Positions 1 through 10,451 of a stretch of 64,000 bases of DNA are shown here, in pieces. Positions within the stretch are counted from its first letter, which is position 1, and the number at the start of each line of letters is the position of its first letter. The notes below the pieces were generated by a model that saw only the letters and a list, made by a program, of their open reading frames with translations, did not search any database and was not told the origin of the DNA. Origin of the DNA: Gliomastix tumulicola (lineage: Eukaryota; Ascomycota; Sordariomycetes; Hypocreales; Bionectriaceae); NCBI GenBank assembly GCA_001599755.1, contig BCHX01000007.1:3534001-3598000 (forward strand), read 5' to 3'. A program made the position numbers and the translations under genes.

Positions 1-20
1 CTCTGGTTGTGCTTCCGCAG

Positions 21-1700
21 GGCACCGTGCTCGGCATCAGAGAGTCCGGGCAATACCCAGGTGTCGTTGAATGCTTCAAGGGCATTCCATACGCCCAACA
101 GCCAACTGGAGACCGCAGATTTCGCCCTCCAGTCAAATTAGATCTACCATCGTCGCCCGAGACCGTCTTGATCGACGCTTCTCAGTTCGGACCCCGGGCA
201 CCTGCCAAACAACTCGTCGTTCATGGGCCCAAGGTTGAGGAGAGTGAAGAGTGTCTTACCGTCAACGTCTTTCGACCAGCCGGAAGCACAGCCGAACATG
301 GCCAAGCTACAGCCGGTAAACTGCTCCCTGTGGCAGTATATCTTCATGGCGGCGCTTTCAACCGCGGCAACGCGGCCATGCATGATACCGCGTCCATGGT
401 TGGGTGGTCGGATTCGCCCTTTATCGGTGTTTCCTTTGGCTACCGCATAGGTGCCCTCGGCTTTCTGCCGTCAAGATTGAGTGCCCAGGAAGGGGTGCTG
501 AACTTGGGGCTGAAGGATCAGATTTGCCTACTGGAATGGGTACAAAACAACATTGGCTGTTTTGGTGGAAACAAAGACGAAATCACACTCTTCGGACTGT
601 CTGCTGGCGCCCACTCGGTAAGTTGACATTCGTGATCTATCAAGTATGGCCTTGGCTCACGATAAAATCAACATCAGATCGGCCATCACTTACTCAACTA
701 TGAGGATGATGTTCTGCCTCTATTTCATCGGGTCATCATGGAGTCAGGCGCACCAACATCCCGTGCCGTGAGGAAATTTGATGCTCCCATTCATGAAGAG
801 CAATTTCGGAGATTCCTCGAGGAAGTTGGATGCCCAAAAGATCTATCAGATTCAGACGTCTTTCCCCTCTTGCGTTCTCTACCCACAGCCACGGTCACAA
901 AGGCCCAAACAACTGTCTTTGGCGAGTACAATCCCAGTCTACGGTGGGCTTTTCAGCCAGTAATAGATGGTGATATCATCCGGGGAAGACCGTTGGACGC
1001 CTGGAAAAATGGTAGATGGCACAAAATGCCCATCATGACTGGCTTTACGACCAACGAAGGCTCGCTCTATGTGGATAAGCAAATGTCGACATCGAGCCAA
1101 TTCACTGGATTTTGGAGGACGCTACTGCCTCAGCTGAGCGACGAAGACCTCGACGCAATCGCCAATCTTTATCCTGACCCGTCTCAGTCCCGCGAAGGTT
1201 CCAAGTATCTGGAGGAAAGGCCCGGCGTCGGTCCAATGTATAAGCGCATCGAGGCCGCATATGCCCATTACGCTTATGTTGCTCCCGTTCGCCAGACAGC
1301 GAACTTTGCCAGCGTGGACGTCCCTGTCTATCTGTATCACTGGGCGTTGGTCGGTAACGCCATTGATGGGGCGAGGCATGGTGATAATATGTGGTATGAG
1401 ACGAGAGATCCTCGCAAACGTGACCTCTCAGAAGCACAGGATGAACTGTCAGGCACGCTCCATACCTACATCACAAGTTTCATATGCACCGGAAGCCCCA
1501 ATTCAGTCAAGGGTCCATACTCGGACCGCCCTTCATGGTGTGCGTACGAAAATAGCACACCCAAAATCATGGTATTTGGGGAGAGCAACAAGGAACTGGT
1601 GGGAGGCGACATCGGTCCCCCGGCGGAGTTCAAGGATGACACCTGGGCAAATGAAGAGTGCAGGTTCTGGTGGAGCAAGGTTGAAATATCTCAAAGTTAG
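21..1700 (+). CDS. Carboxylesterase type B (cholinesterase/lipase fold), 5' end missing
   Basis: Hydrolyses carboxylic esters; the natural substrate cannot be told. The visible part starts at a 3' splice site (CTTCCGCAG ending at 20), so one or more 5' exons, probably with a signal peptide, lie outside the window. Exons 21-617 and 678-1700 join in frame across a 60-bp intron (GTAAGT to CAG). The family hallmarks appear in order: a GTVLGI opening, FKGIPYAQQP, the oxyanion motif HGGAF, the nucleophile elbow GLSAGAH, the acid Glu in NEGSLY, and the charge-relay His in ARHGDNMW. The full triad is therefore present, with no frameshift or internal stop. The next gene faces it tail to tail only 44 bp away. 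Family assignment is firm; in fungi such proteins are usually secreted or ER-resident. Confidence 0.93.
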
Positions 1701-1744
1701 GATCTCTTCAAGATCGATGCAACCTAATATGGGCAGCCTACATA

Positions 1745-4173
1745 TCACTCCAAAACTCCATCGATCCATGTGTCCGCCCGTACAGTCGAGCTGCCTTCAC
1801 TCATGAATGCCATCCCCGCGAACCCATCGAAGCACAGGAACCCAGATGGGCTGTTCACAAACCCAAGTGCCTCAAGGTCATGATCTGCAGGGCCGAGCAG
1901 AAATCCGGTGGAGTCGAGCGTATTGTGCGGGAGTGGTTCCATCGGTTCTTGTGTGCTGTTTGCGGAAGCAGAGCCTTCCAAAGCATCTATCCAGCCATCA
2001 AAATCGAAGATGGGCTTCAAGTTGATGTCTCGTGCTCGTCGGTCGCTAGAGCCCATCTGGCGAACAAAGTTCATAATGCCATCTTTGATTTCCTTGATAT
2101 TCATAGCCGAAGCTACGTTCTCTTGCCCATGGCTTTCCCATGATAGCTTCGTCAATCGGTTCAACTTGTAAAAGGACGAGATTTGCCGTACCTAGTAACA
2201 TAGAGCGTAGCTGATCAGTCATTAAATCGAGTAGCTGAGATCGCGCTTGTAGGGGAGCTCACCCAATGGATCGCTAAGGACCATCGCTGGCCTAGATCAT
2301 TCAAGGCGCACATATCTTGCTTGAGGTAGCTGCGGCTCTCAAGTGGGTTGATGATATTCTCCATGCTCTTCCAGGAAAAGATCGTGTATATCACATGAAT
2401 GCTTGCAGCTGTTAGTAGGCCAAGCCCTGGAATGGGATACGCGGAAACGGCAAGTCCTCGAGTCCGCATCGTGTGATACAGATTTGATATCTCGTTGGCA
2501 CTTTCAATCATGGTTCTGGTCGAGTTTATCCAGAAGTCATCTGGGGACTGAGATCCCAATGTTGGTCCGTCGCATGGTCCTATTGCACTTACTCATTAAT
2601 CCTTGGGCTGACAACACTGGGATGACCAGTAGATGTAGGAAAGCCAATCTGACTCTCGGATAAATGCATGCGTACCTTCGGCTGGGTCATAGTGAATCTT
2701 TGGCGTGAAAGGGACATATTCTCGGTGCAGATAAGCCCTCGCTTGAAAATAGATCATCCACATGATTGACCAAAGCTCAGCTGTCCCCAGGGCTATTGTT
2801 GCTGAAACATTCTGGGCCGTGTACTTCCACTCTGACGGTATAGCAGATTCCCACTCCTTGAGAGCTTGGTCAAGCTGTGTAAAAGCCATATCTGGCTCCC
2901 ACGGACATCTCTGATCAACATGTCTCCCACCACGGCCATTCCATATTGTGATGTTTGAGAGAATATTGATAACTCTGATGGTGAATCCGAATACCGTTTC
3001 GTGGCCAAGGTGATTGTGCGTATCATCCGACCACCCCAGGCAACTTAGGGAGCATGTCTGCGCCTCGCTGCCATATATGAAGTTTTGCTCCGTCTGGGGA
3101 AACTGTGTCGTAATGTCATCGGGGAGAAACGTGGCTATTCTGTCGCGGCCATTTGCCAGCAATCTTTCTAAGCAAAAGCAGGACCAAAATGTGCGCCGCT
3201 TCGTCTCTCTGAGCACTGGAGAAACGGGAGTAGCACCACGGCCCCAGTCCATCAAGCCAAGGCTAGAGTCCAGCTTATGGAGCTGCATTAGCTGAGCCAG
3301 CTTTGCGGCATGGCATAAACGGAGCCATCCCCGGAGCTCCGAGCCCTCGCCGATCTCGTAAGTGCAAAGTATCAGACAGCATTGGATTGTGGCCAGCGAC
3401 GGCTCTTCGTAGGTGCGGGCGAGCTCCTTCCTCGCTAAATCAGCGTAGTAGTCCCCGTCAAGATTGGATTCCAGATCGCTGTCAGTCTTGTTTATTGACC
3501 TGAAGTGGTGGCACTCGTTAGGAAAGAATCATGAAAGATATTGAAGGCCATTTCAAGGCTTAACGTACTTGGAAACAAGCGCGACGATACACAGCATAAG
3601 GGCTAGCGGCAAGTCGTCGCCATACTCATCCTCGATCAATTGTTGAGGTCGCAAAAAGCAAAAGAACGTAGATGCATAGATTTCTCTGAAGCATACTAGG
3701 GCGCGTCGGCGGTGATCTCTTGACAGGACATTTAAGGGCCTGTTCCAGGTCAATGCTTCAATACTTTCGATGGCAGTTGACGATGAAGGCAGCAAACCAA
3801 GGCTCCGCGAAAAAGGATGGGGTCACATACACTGCAGTACCTCTATGGCTGTCACTCTCTCCATCATCTTGATCACTGGGGACTGGGTGTCCAGCTGTCT
3901 GCTTCCGTCCGACGATTGATAGTGGAGCGAGCCCTGGATAGACACAGGCCTTCTTTCTGCTTGAGCACGCGCTGCATGCAGGCCAGTCTCCTGAGCATCT
4001 GATTTTCCGATGTCTGCGATTTCATTAGACAACTTGAATATCGCTCGATGGCAGAAGACGCACCGACAAAAGACACAGGCGAGAGCGGTCCGAGAACCTC
4101 GTGTCCCTCGACGTCGCTTCGTCGTCGAGCTTCCGGTAATTCCGTTCCTTTCTCTGCTTTGCGAATCTTCCAT
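1745..4173 (-). CDS. Zn(II)2Cys6 transcription factor with fungal-specific regulatory domain
   Basis: Nuclear DNA-binding regulator. The zinc cluster is split by a 50-bp intron (4014-4063, GTGCGT to CAG). After splicing it reads CVFCRHRKIRC then SGDWPACSACSSRKKAC, a regular C-x2-C-x6-C-x6-C-x2-C-x6-C. I could join exons in frame at 3500-3568 and 2192-2262. Two other junctions, near 3700-3800 and 2530-2610, stay approximate. The middle part, around ALMLCIVALVSK and LARTYEEPS, is the start of the fungal-specific (middle homology) domain. The start at 4173 is the first Met in frame with the cluster. No target can be named: neighbours are an esterase (tail to tail) and a DUF1993 gene. Confidence 0.85.
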
Positions 4174-4818
4174 TGCGGATAGTTTCTAGCGCGAGAAGGC
4201 CATGACCAAGGATGAACGGCGCATGGGTAGAGTTGAGTCGGAGCAAGTTCCGTCAAGAAGACGGCAGATCAGTGGCCGGCATCCTTATCTGCTTATCATT
4301 TTGGTCACGTGTGAGCACCGTATTGTTTAGCTCCGATCCGTCGGTGATAAGACGATGACGGAAAAGCCGTTGGTTCGAGGCGGATTTGCCGCCTACCCGA
4401 GAGCTCTTGACGTCTTCTTCAGCTGCATCATGCTCTCGACGAGGAATTATGGAAGCTTTAATGGCATGAACACCTCCATGAAGGCCATTCCATCATTTAT
4501 TGAGGCATAGTAAAAATTATATTTAACATTTCTCCCTTTTATACCGTGTGTGGTGCAGGAATATGGACGTCAGGTGAAAGCAGCATGTGCCGTCATGAAA
4601 GGCATATTAAACTAGACATCTTCTTACTACCGCCTCGTATTATAACCAAATACAACACACGTATGATGCAAATTTGACTGGCTCCCCATCAATTTACGTA
4701 CATGTGCCTACTTTATGCCAGACGCCAGAAGGGTGCATTTCTATATTGCATGCGACGAGCTCTGCAAATGCGATCTAGGGGAGCAATCCTTGCAATATTC
4801 GTTTTAAAGTGTCTATCA
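4174..4818. other. Intergenic, AT-rich in the middle
   Basis: Holds the promoter of the zinc-cluster gene at 4173 and the 3' flank of the DUF1993 gene. The stretch about 4490-4740 is AT-rich and no reading frame there looks coding. No RNA gene or repeat seen. Confidence 0.5.
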
Positions 4819-5325
4819 TCATACATAGTCACTTACAAAGCCTCGGCTCCAGTGCCTTTTCCCTAGTGGAACGCCTTCCTTGCGCAATATGGCGTATGCC
4901 ATGGAGACGTGAAAATACACGTTTGGCATGTGCAACAACCCCACGACCGCCTTCACAGGGACCTCCATTGTCTCGTCTCGGCGCGTGAAGGAGGTGATTT
5001 CCTCGCAAACTTGATTCACCGTGTCCTTGTCCGCCTCCGCGAGTGTAGTCAGAGCCTGGTCCACACGTGCATGCATCTTCTCATAGGTATCGAGCTGTTC
5101 AGATGGCTCATCGTATTCTTGGCGAGAGAGCTTTGCCGCGAGTGCCTGGGCTGAAAATGCGGCATAATGAACTTGGAAAGTCAGAGGCTTCATGTCGTCG
5201 ATGAGGCACGCATTGAAGAAGGTATCCGAGTTGGGGTGCTTCTCGGCCTCGGTCAGCATCTGCTTGAGGGATGTGAGGGATCCTTTGGCCATGAGAATTG
5301 AGGCATCATAGAAAGAGTACGCCAT
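4819..5325 (-). CDS. DUF1993 family protein (DinB-like four-helix fold)
   Basis: Single-exon protein of 168 residues, close to the usual family length. Function is unknown; the family is common in fungi and bacteria and is predicted to form a DinB-like helical bundle. Matching features are the N-terminal YDASILMAKGSLTSL, the central block DMKPLTFQVHYA, and the C-terminal PNVYFHVSMAYAILRKEGV plus PLGKRHW. No signal peptide or membrane segment, so probably cytosolic. The last residues include a GTAAGT, so a further small 3' exon cannot be ruled out, but the protein already has family length. The gene faces the siderophore transporter head to head across about 0.9 kb. Confidence 0.85.
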   Translation of the reverse strand: MAYSFYDASILMAKGSLTSLKQMLTEAEKHPNSDTFFNACLIDDMKPLTFQVHYAAFSAQALAAKLSRQEYDEPSEQLDTYEKMHARVDQALTTLAEADKDTVNQVCEEITSFTRRDETMEVPVKAVVGLLHMPNVYFHVSMAYAILRKEGVPLGKRHWSRGFVSDYV

Positions 5326-5837
5326 GGCTGAAATGAAGACTGAGCAATTCTTGTCGCGTATACGGAAGGTATTTTTTTTATTTCTCTCAGGGGCGCAGGC
5401 AGCTCATTTATAACCACGACTGGGCGAGCGTTCATGACATGACAACCGCCAGATTGGCACGACCCTCATCATGAGATGGCCCGTTCAATGAACCAATGAG
5501 AAATACAGCTCCCGGGATGGAGATTGTCTGACTGTGTTATCGGCTTTCAAATTAATCCGTATGCGTATTCCCCGCTCTAGAAACCAGCCCCTCTTGGGAT
5601 GCCGGGGTGGGGGATTCTTTCAGTGATCTTGTTGTTACTCAGCAAGCGCTTGGGCTCTGGTGTATCTTCTTCAGGTCCGGCATTCATCGTCTGCGGTATG
5701 CGAAGACCCTGGAATTCGCGTTGAGGGATTTCTGATCCGTTTAGTCTTGGGCGCACTAAGGGCTGCTTGGCTAATATGCCTGTGACCCTCATCATTCCAA
5801 CCGGCGGTGCATCGGCCGACTGTCGGAGGGCAAATTT

Positions 5838-5846
5838 TTATCAGAT
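5838..5846 (-). promoter_or_regulatory. Candidate SreA/SRE-type iron-regulator GATA site
   Basis: Reads ATCTGATAA on the minus strand, an exact match to the ATCWGATAA element bound by iron-responsive GATA repressors (SreA, SRE, Urbs1 family) in fungi. It lies about 395 bp upstream of the siderophore transporter start. A second, near-perfect copy follows 35 bp downstream. Matching a 9-base motif by eye is suggestive only. Confidence 0.55.
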
Positions 5847-5881
5847 CCTTGCTTTGGGTGACCGGGCCCGAGCATTTCGTC

Positions 5882-5890
5882 CTATCAGAT
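5882..5890 (-). promoter_or_regulatory. Second GATA-type iron-regulator site
   Basis: Reads ATCTGATAG on the minus strand, one base from the ATCWGATAA consensus and still a valid HGATAR core. Paired with the site at 5838-5846 in the same orientation, 44 bp apart, upstream of the siderophore transporter. Confidence 0.45.
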
Positions 5891-6237
5891 CCGAGAGTCC
5901 CCGAAAAACCCCCGCATCGTCTACGCCGCGGTTCGACAGAGCGTCCGCTTTGTGGGCTTGGGAATAGGCGAGTTAGGCCTGATTTGTGTTGCTATTGGTC
6001 ACGGTGGAGTGGGAAGAGGGAGGAAATGGCGAGATTAAGTCAAGAGGGTGCGACGATCACTTTCATGGGAGGTATTAAGGCACGAGTCCAACCAGGTCTT
6101 ATTTCAGTGGTGAGGGTGCACTTACTCCTCTTTCGCCATCACCAGCAATCCTCCCAGACTTTTTCACACCGCACTCTATCGCTTAAGCTAGAACTGTATG
6201 GAACGTGTTAGAGAGTAGCTCTTGAAAGAAGGCCAGC

Positions 6238-8163
6238 ATGTCATCACCAGGCAACGTTCACAACACCGATGGGTCTATCGAGGCTCGTGATGAAGCTCGA
6301 GATCACGACCGCGACGATGGCCCAACGAAACCTGACGATACCACGGGCGCTACAACCGAGATTGGTGTGAGCAGAGTCGAGGCGTTCAACAAGGTCCTGT
6401 ACCAGTCGGGCAAGTCGGGCAAGATACTGCTTTGGCTCCTCGCCATCTCGATCGGCCTGACTATGTTTGCCTACGCGCTCGACCAGGGCATTACGACCTC
6501 CATCTTCACCACCATGGCTAGCTCAACGTTTGGTCAACACAGCTCACTCGCTGCCGTCACCACAGCTAGCCAGATCATACGGGCAATCAGTAAGCCCTTC
6601 ATCGGCAAGCTGGCCGATATTACCTCCCGTCCAACCACCTACGTCGTCATCCTCGTCTTTTACGTCGTGGGGTTTGCCGTTGCTGCAAGCTCCAGCACTT
6701 TCGCCGCCTACACGGTAGGCATTTGCTTCACCGCAGTTGGAAAGTCAGGCCTCGACCTTCTGAGCGACATTATCGTCGGTGATATGACGCCTTTACAGTG
6801 GCGAGGATTCTTTGGGGCTGCCCTATCAATTCCATTCATCATCACCGTGCCTGTCAACGGCTTCATTGCCGAGGGCTTCGTTGACAACTGGCGTTGGGGT
6901 TTGGGCATGTTTTCCATCCTCGTGCCTGTGTTGTTGATACCAGCAATCTTCACCCTGTACTCGATGCAACGGCGAGGAGAAAAGCTGGGCATGGTCACCA
7001 TGGCCGCCTCCAAGCGCTTGAGGACCGGTGCCGAGGAGGGAGTTAAGACGAGGAGTTTCAGTTTCTGGGCAAAGCTTCTGCATCAAGGCCTCATCGACAT
7101 CGACATTATTGGGCTCGTGATCCTGGGAACGTCGTTTGCCTTGATATTGCTGCCATTCACTCTTGCGGAGGAAGCTGATGGCGGCTGGCGCAATCCGAGC
7201 ATCATCGCCATGGTTGTAGTCGGCTTTGTGCTGCTTATTGGCTTCGTGCTCTTTGAGGTCTACTTCGCCTCTAAGCCTCTGATGACGAAGAGTATTCTTC
7301 AGAATCGCACTTTCGTTGCCGCAGCGGTCATCTACACCTTCAACCAGACAGCGTCCTCTGTCCGCAATACTTACTTCTCCTCTTATGTATATGTCATCAA
7401 AGAATGGTCCACATACGAATGGACTATTTTCTTGGGCATCACGACCATGGGACTGAGCATCTTGGGCCCCATCGTCGGCCTTATCCAGAGATGGACGCAT
7501 CGGTACAAATCCCTCATGGTATTCGGTGCTGCGGCAAGAATGTGCGGCTATGGCCTCCTTGTTCAGGGCAATGGTGACATGACTCAAAGCACAGCTCGCC
7601 TCATTGTCGCGCAGCTCGTTTTCTGCCTCGGCTCCTTCAATGTTGTCGGGGCGCGTGTGGGCAGCCAGGCTTCAGTACCGCATGAGGACATGGCCACGAT
7701 TATTTCCCTTCTGTCCCTGTGGTCTACCCTGGGTTCGTCCATAGGCAGTGCTGTCTCTTCGGCTATCTGGACAAACGAGATGCTCAGTCGCATGCATGTG
7801 GAGATGACTGGTGTCTCCCGGGAGACAGTTCTGGAGCTCTACGGCAACATTAGGACGTTGCGCAAAGACTATGCCTTCAACGATCCGGTGAGACAAGGGG
7901 CGATCCGCGCCTACGCTTACGTCAATGGGCATATCGCAATAACTGCTCTCTCTCTGGCTGCAGTGCCTTTCGTCGCAACATTCTTCATGCCCGACTTTTA
8001 CTTGGGCAAGCAGCAGAATGCTGTCACGAATACTGGTCTGGACGGCGAGCTGGTCAGTATACCTGAGCGACGATCCGAGATTGAATCAAATGTCGAAAAC
8101 GGAAACGCTGCACTAATCCCGTTTTATCGTCGGTGGCTCCTTGCCTACCGGAGAGATAGGTAG
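6238..8163 (+). CDS. Siderophore iron transporter (MFS, ARN/SIT family)
   Basis: Imports ferric siderophore chelates across the plasma membrane by proton symport. Intronless, 641 residues with about 14 predicted membrane segments, the usual length of the fungal SIT/Mir family. A hydrophilic N-terminal tail (residues 1-55) is followed by the family-typical GKILLWLLAISIGLTMFAYA, LDQGITTSIF, then ASQIIRAISKPFIGKLADI (the loop 2-3 motif region). Further matches are DIIVGDMTPLQWRG and WRWGLGMFSI. The start at 6238 is the first Met in frame, close after a stop. Two GATA-type motifs 350-400 bp upstream fit repression by an iron-sensing GATA factor. The next gene, on the opposite strand, encodes a DOMON-cytochrome b561, a type that can act as a ferric reductase, so the pair may serve iron uptake. 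The substrate siderophore is unknown. Confidence 0.92.
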   Translation: MSSPGNVHNTDGSIEARDEARDHDRDDGPTKPDDTTGATTEIGVSRVEAFNKVLYQSGKSGKILLWLLAISIGLTMFAYALDQGITTSIFTTMASSTFGQHSSLAAVTTASQIIRAISKPFIGKLADITSRPTTYVVILVFYVVGFAVAASSSTFAAYTVGICFTAVGKSGLDLLSDIIVGDMTPLQWRGFFGAALSIPFIITVPVNGFIAEGFVDNWRWGLGMFSILVPVLLIPAIFTLYSMQRRGEKLGMVTMAASKRLRTGAEEGVKTRSFSFWAKLLHQGLIDIDIIGLVILGTSFALILLPFTLAEEADGGWRNPSIIAMVVVGFVLLIGFVLFEVYFASKPLMTKSILQNRTFVAAAVIYTFNQTASSVRNTYFSSYVYVIKEWSTYEWTIFLGITTMGLSILGPIVGLIQRWTHRYKSLMVFGAAARMCGYGLLVQGNGDMTQSTARLIVAQLVFCLGSFNVVGARVGSQASVPHEDMATIISLLSLWSTLGSSIGSAVSSAIWTNEMLSRMHVEMTGVSRETVLELYGNIRTLRKDYAFNDPVRQGAIRAYAYVNGHIAITALSLAAVPFVATFFMPDFYLGKQQNAVTNTGLDGELVSIPERRSEIESNVENGNAALIPFYRRWLLAYRRDR

Positions 8164-8516
8164 TCGGCGCTCCAGTAGATGAAGAAGCTCAATAGCTTAC
8201 TTGGCATTTGGAAAAAAAAGGGAATAAGTTTGTATAATTGATGAGGTAACAAGCTCTCTATACATGAGTGGCCATTGTGCGTTCATCCAATCGCCCTGAG
8301 ATATACTCGTATATATAAATAGAAATAGAAATAGAAAGAAAGGAAACAAGCAAAGGGGATATGATTCGGACATCTGGTGCGTCCTTGCTTCAAAGTTAAG
8401 ACGAGGCCTCTGGCGCTTTCGTGTGTTCCCACCTCCCAATCTTCACGCACAACGAGTGTGGATATAAAAACACAGAAATATAGTGAATCAACAGGCTCCA
8501 ACTATAACGCCACCGG
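8164..8516. other. Convergent 3' ends
   Basis: Space between the stop codons of the siderophore transporter and the DOMON-b561 gene. AT-rich with short A-rich runs (about 8210 and 8318-8350) that could serve 3'-end formation on either strand. No coding signal. Confidence 0.5.
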
Positions 8517-9854
8517 CTAGGCTGATGTAGCCTTCTTGGTTGTCAGCAGCTTCACTGTAGAGTAACCAGCGTACGACAGCGTAGAGATACCCGCGGCCAC
8601 GGAATACACAATGATATAAACGTTGGAGCCGCCACTCAGCTGCAGTCCCAGTCCGCCGTTGACCATCCCGAGGATGATTGTCGCACGACCGTACCAAATG
8701 TGGACGTGGCCGAAAATGCCTCGCTTGCCTTGCCGACGGTATTGTATATGATGAAGAAATCCAAGAATAGGTTGAATGCCCAACAAAGCGACGACGATCA
8801 CGCCGAGACGGGTGTGAGCCTGGTCAAAGAACTGTATGATTGTGGTTAGCTCGAGTTTTGTCCACGAAGTTCTCTCCACGCCGAGGACCTACAATGTCAA
8901 GGCGGCGCGAAACGACATATCCAATACCGAAGCCAGCCCACATGGCCGAGAATCCGATCATCTGCCAGCTGGCGTGGATATACCATCTTCCCAACAAGGG
9001 CATAAGTAAAGAGCCCAGTGGATAGACGGCGACGAAGACGATAGTCAAGATAACTCCATGTGCCAGAATAAGGTCGTGGTCGGGCTTGCTTTGCTGTTCT
9101 GTTACTCCGGGTGGTGGTGCAGTCCCGTCGGAATTTCCGTTTCCGCCGTCATTTGTATCGTCATTGGTACCGTCATTTGTCTCGGCGAATGGATTGACAT
9201 CCAAGGAGACGAGCGCTTCGGCGAGATTGACACTGAAAGTCGAGTGTGAATCATGTTGGCTGATTGACTCGTTCGGATCCGTGGAGTCCAATGGGTTACC
9301 CTGCTTGGTAGCCATGATCCAGTCACTGGAACCTGACAGATCAAGGTCGTTAGGGTTTGTGTAGCGGGCGTTTGCAATCATCCGACCGTCTTTGACGCCA
9401 GAGCCATCGAGAAGGGCGATGCTATCCTGCCCCGATGGGAGAGGCATACTGTGGCCTCTTCCTTCGCGGTTGCTGATAGTAACGTTCCCTTGACCATCTT
9501 CGTAGAGCAAGAACATCGTGGCGCCAGCCATCCTACGGCCTATCCCAAGTCCAATCCACTGGTATGACGTCGGGGCTTCGATTTGGAAATATATGCTTGT
9601 CGAGTTGGACTCGGCACCGACTTCTGGAACAGCCCATCGGAGGCAGACATCGGAGTCAGTCGGACAGAATCGTATCGGCGAAGGAGAGACTCCAGATATT
9701 CCTATATCAGACCCGACCGGCTTTTGAATTAGCTTTGCATATACCTCCAAAAGAGCGAGCCCTATCATGGTTCACAGACATTCTGCGGAAGGGGGTGGCC
9801 AGACATACCCAAGGCTGCCAGGATCAACCGATCCAGGCACTTGTTGAATTTCAT
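8517..9854 (-). CDS. DOMON (CDH-type cytochrome) plus cytochrome b561 membrane protein
   Basis: Predicted trans-membrane electron carrier. Three exons joined in frame: 9854-9809, 9761-8893 and 8831-8517, giving 409 residues. The first exon supplies a signal peptide (MKFNKCLDRLILAALG, continuing LALLEVYA). Next comes a DOMON domain related to the cellobiose dehydrogenase cytochrome, with WIGLGIGRRMAGATMFLLY carrying a possible heme-ligand Met and a later His-rich segment. After an acidic Asn/Asp-rich linker comes a b561 module. Its conserved histidines are visible in LILAHGVIL, WYIHASWQM, FFDQAHTRLG and FGHVHIWYG, enough to bind two hemes. Family knowledge: such proteins take electrons from cytosolic ascorbate and reduce an external acceptor, iron or a protein. 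It is divergent from the copper monooxygenase gene at 10779 and tail to tail with the siderophore transporter. Confidence 0.9.
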
Positions 9855-10139
9855 TTCAACCGAGCAGAACGAAAATGGTAGGAGTGCGCACGCGTAGGTG
9901 AACGCATAAAAGGAATGACTGGCGAGGAGGACACGCTTTTCGCTGCAAGGAGATGCGTTGTGGACGCAGTGGGAGTCGAAGTCTTTATGGACATGTCGGA
10001 CTTACGGGGCTTAGCAGCCTTTCAAAGACGCCGCCTATTCCTTGTACCGCCTCGAGACGACGGAGTTAGTGCGAACAACGTGCATGGCTCGCGGATTATC
10101 CCTGGCGGAGGGCGCTGTTGCGGCTTATGGACTTTGGGG

Positions 10140-10165
10140 TAATCCATGCGTGATAATCCATGCGT
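10140..10165 (+). repeat. Two-copy 12-bp direct repeat
   Basis: TAATCCATGCGT occurs at 10140-10151 and again at 10154-10165, with two bases between. The copies are identical. It sits in the shared promoter of the DOMON pair, so it could be a protein site, but no known binding motif is recognised. Confidence 0.7.
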
Positions 10166-10393
10166 ACTCTTCCCCAAGGGTGACGTGTCGGGGCGCAGCT
10201 TACTGCTGATTTCCCTTGGCTTAGGCAGCAAGTACTACGGCGATTTGCCGGTGCGGCCCGCCTCGCAATACGACTCCCGTTTTGGGTCGCCGAATCCTAG
10301 AAGCCAATCACCAACGCGGTATTTGATTTGCGACGAGAACTGCCGACGAGGGATCCCAGCAAAGACGAGATCTCCGCCGGGACAACGAGAACG

Positions 10394-10451
10394 CCGACGG
10401 GGAGTTTGCTAGGAGATGAGCCCCCCGACGGAGTATCACGATCGCCGTCGG
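10394..10451. promoter_or_regulatory. Cluster of three CCG-N-CGG everted half-sites
   Basis: CCGACGG at 10394-10400, CCGACGG at 10425-10431 and CCGTCGG at 10445-10451. Each is an everted pair of CGG triplets one base apart, the type of target bound by some dimeric Zn2Cys6 proteins. Three copies lie within 58 bp, about 330-385 bp upstream of the copper monooxygenase start. Confidence 0.5.

Larger units (their letters stand above)
5326..6237. other. Shared 5' region between DUF1993 gene and siderophore transporter
   Basis: A 0.9-kb divergent promoter region without a convincing gene. Short open frames here have no recognisable domain. Two GATA-type motifs at 5838-5846 and 5882-5890 are listed separately. 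Confidence 0.5.

Noticed and set aside
9..20. GTG at position 9 as the start of the carboxylesterase.
   Set aside because: The bases to position 20 look like a 3' splice site and the protein begins in the middle of a conserved family block, so the gene continues to the left.
5767..6211. Overlapping plus-strand open frames before the siderophore transporter.
   Set aside because: No domain, composition or splice support; they overlap the promoter with GATA motifs.
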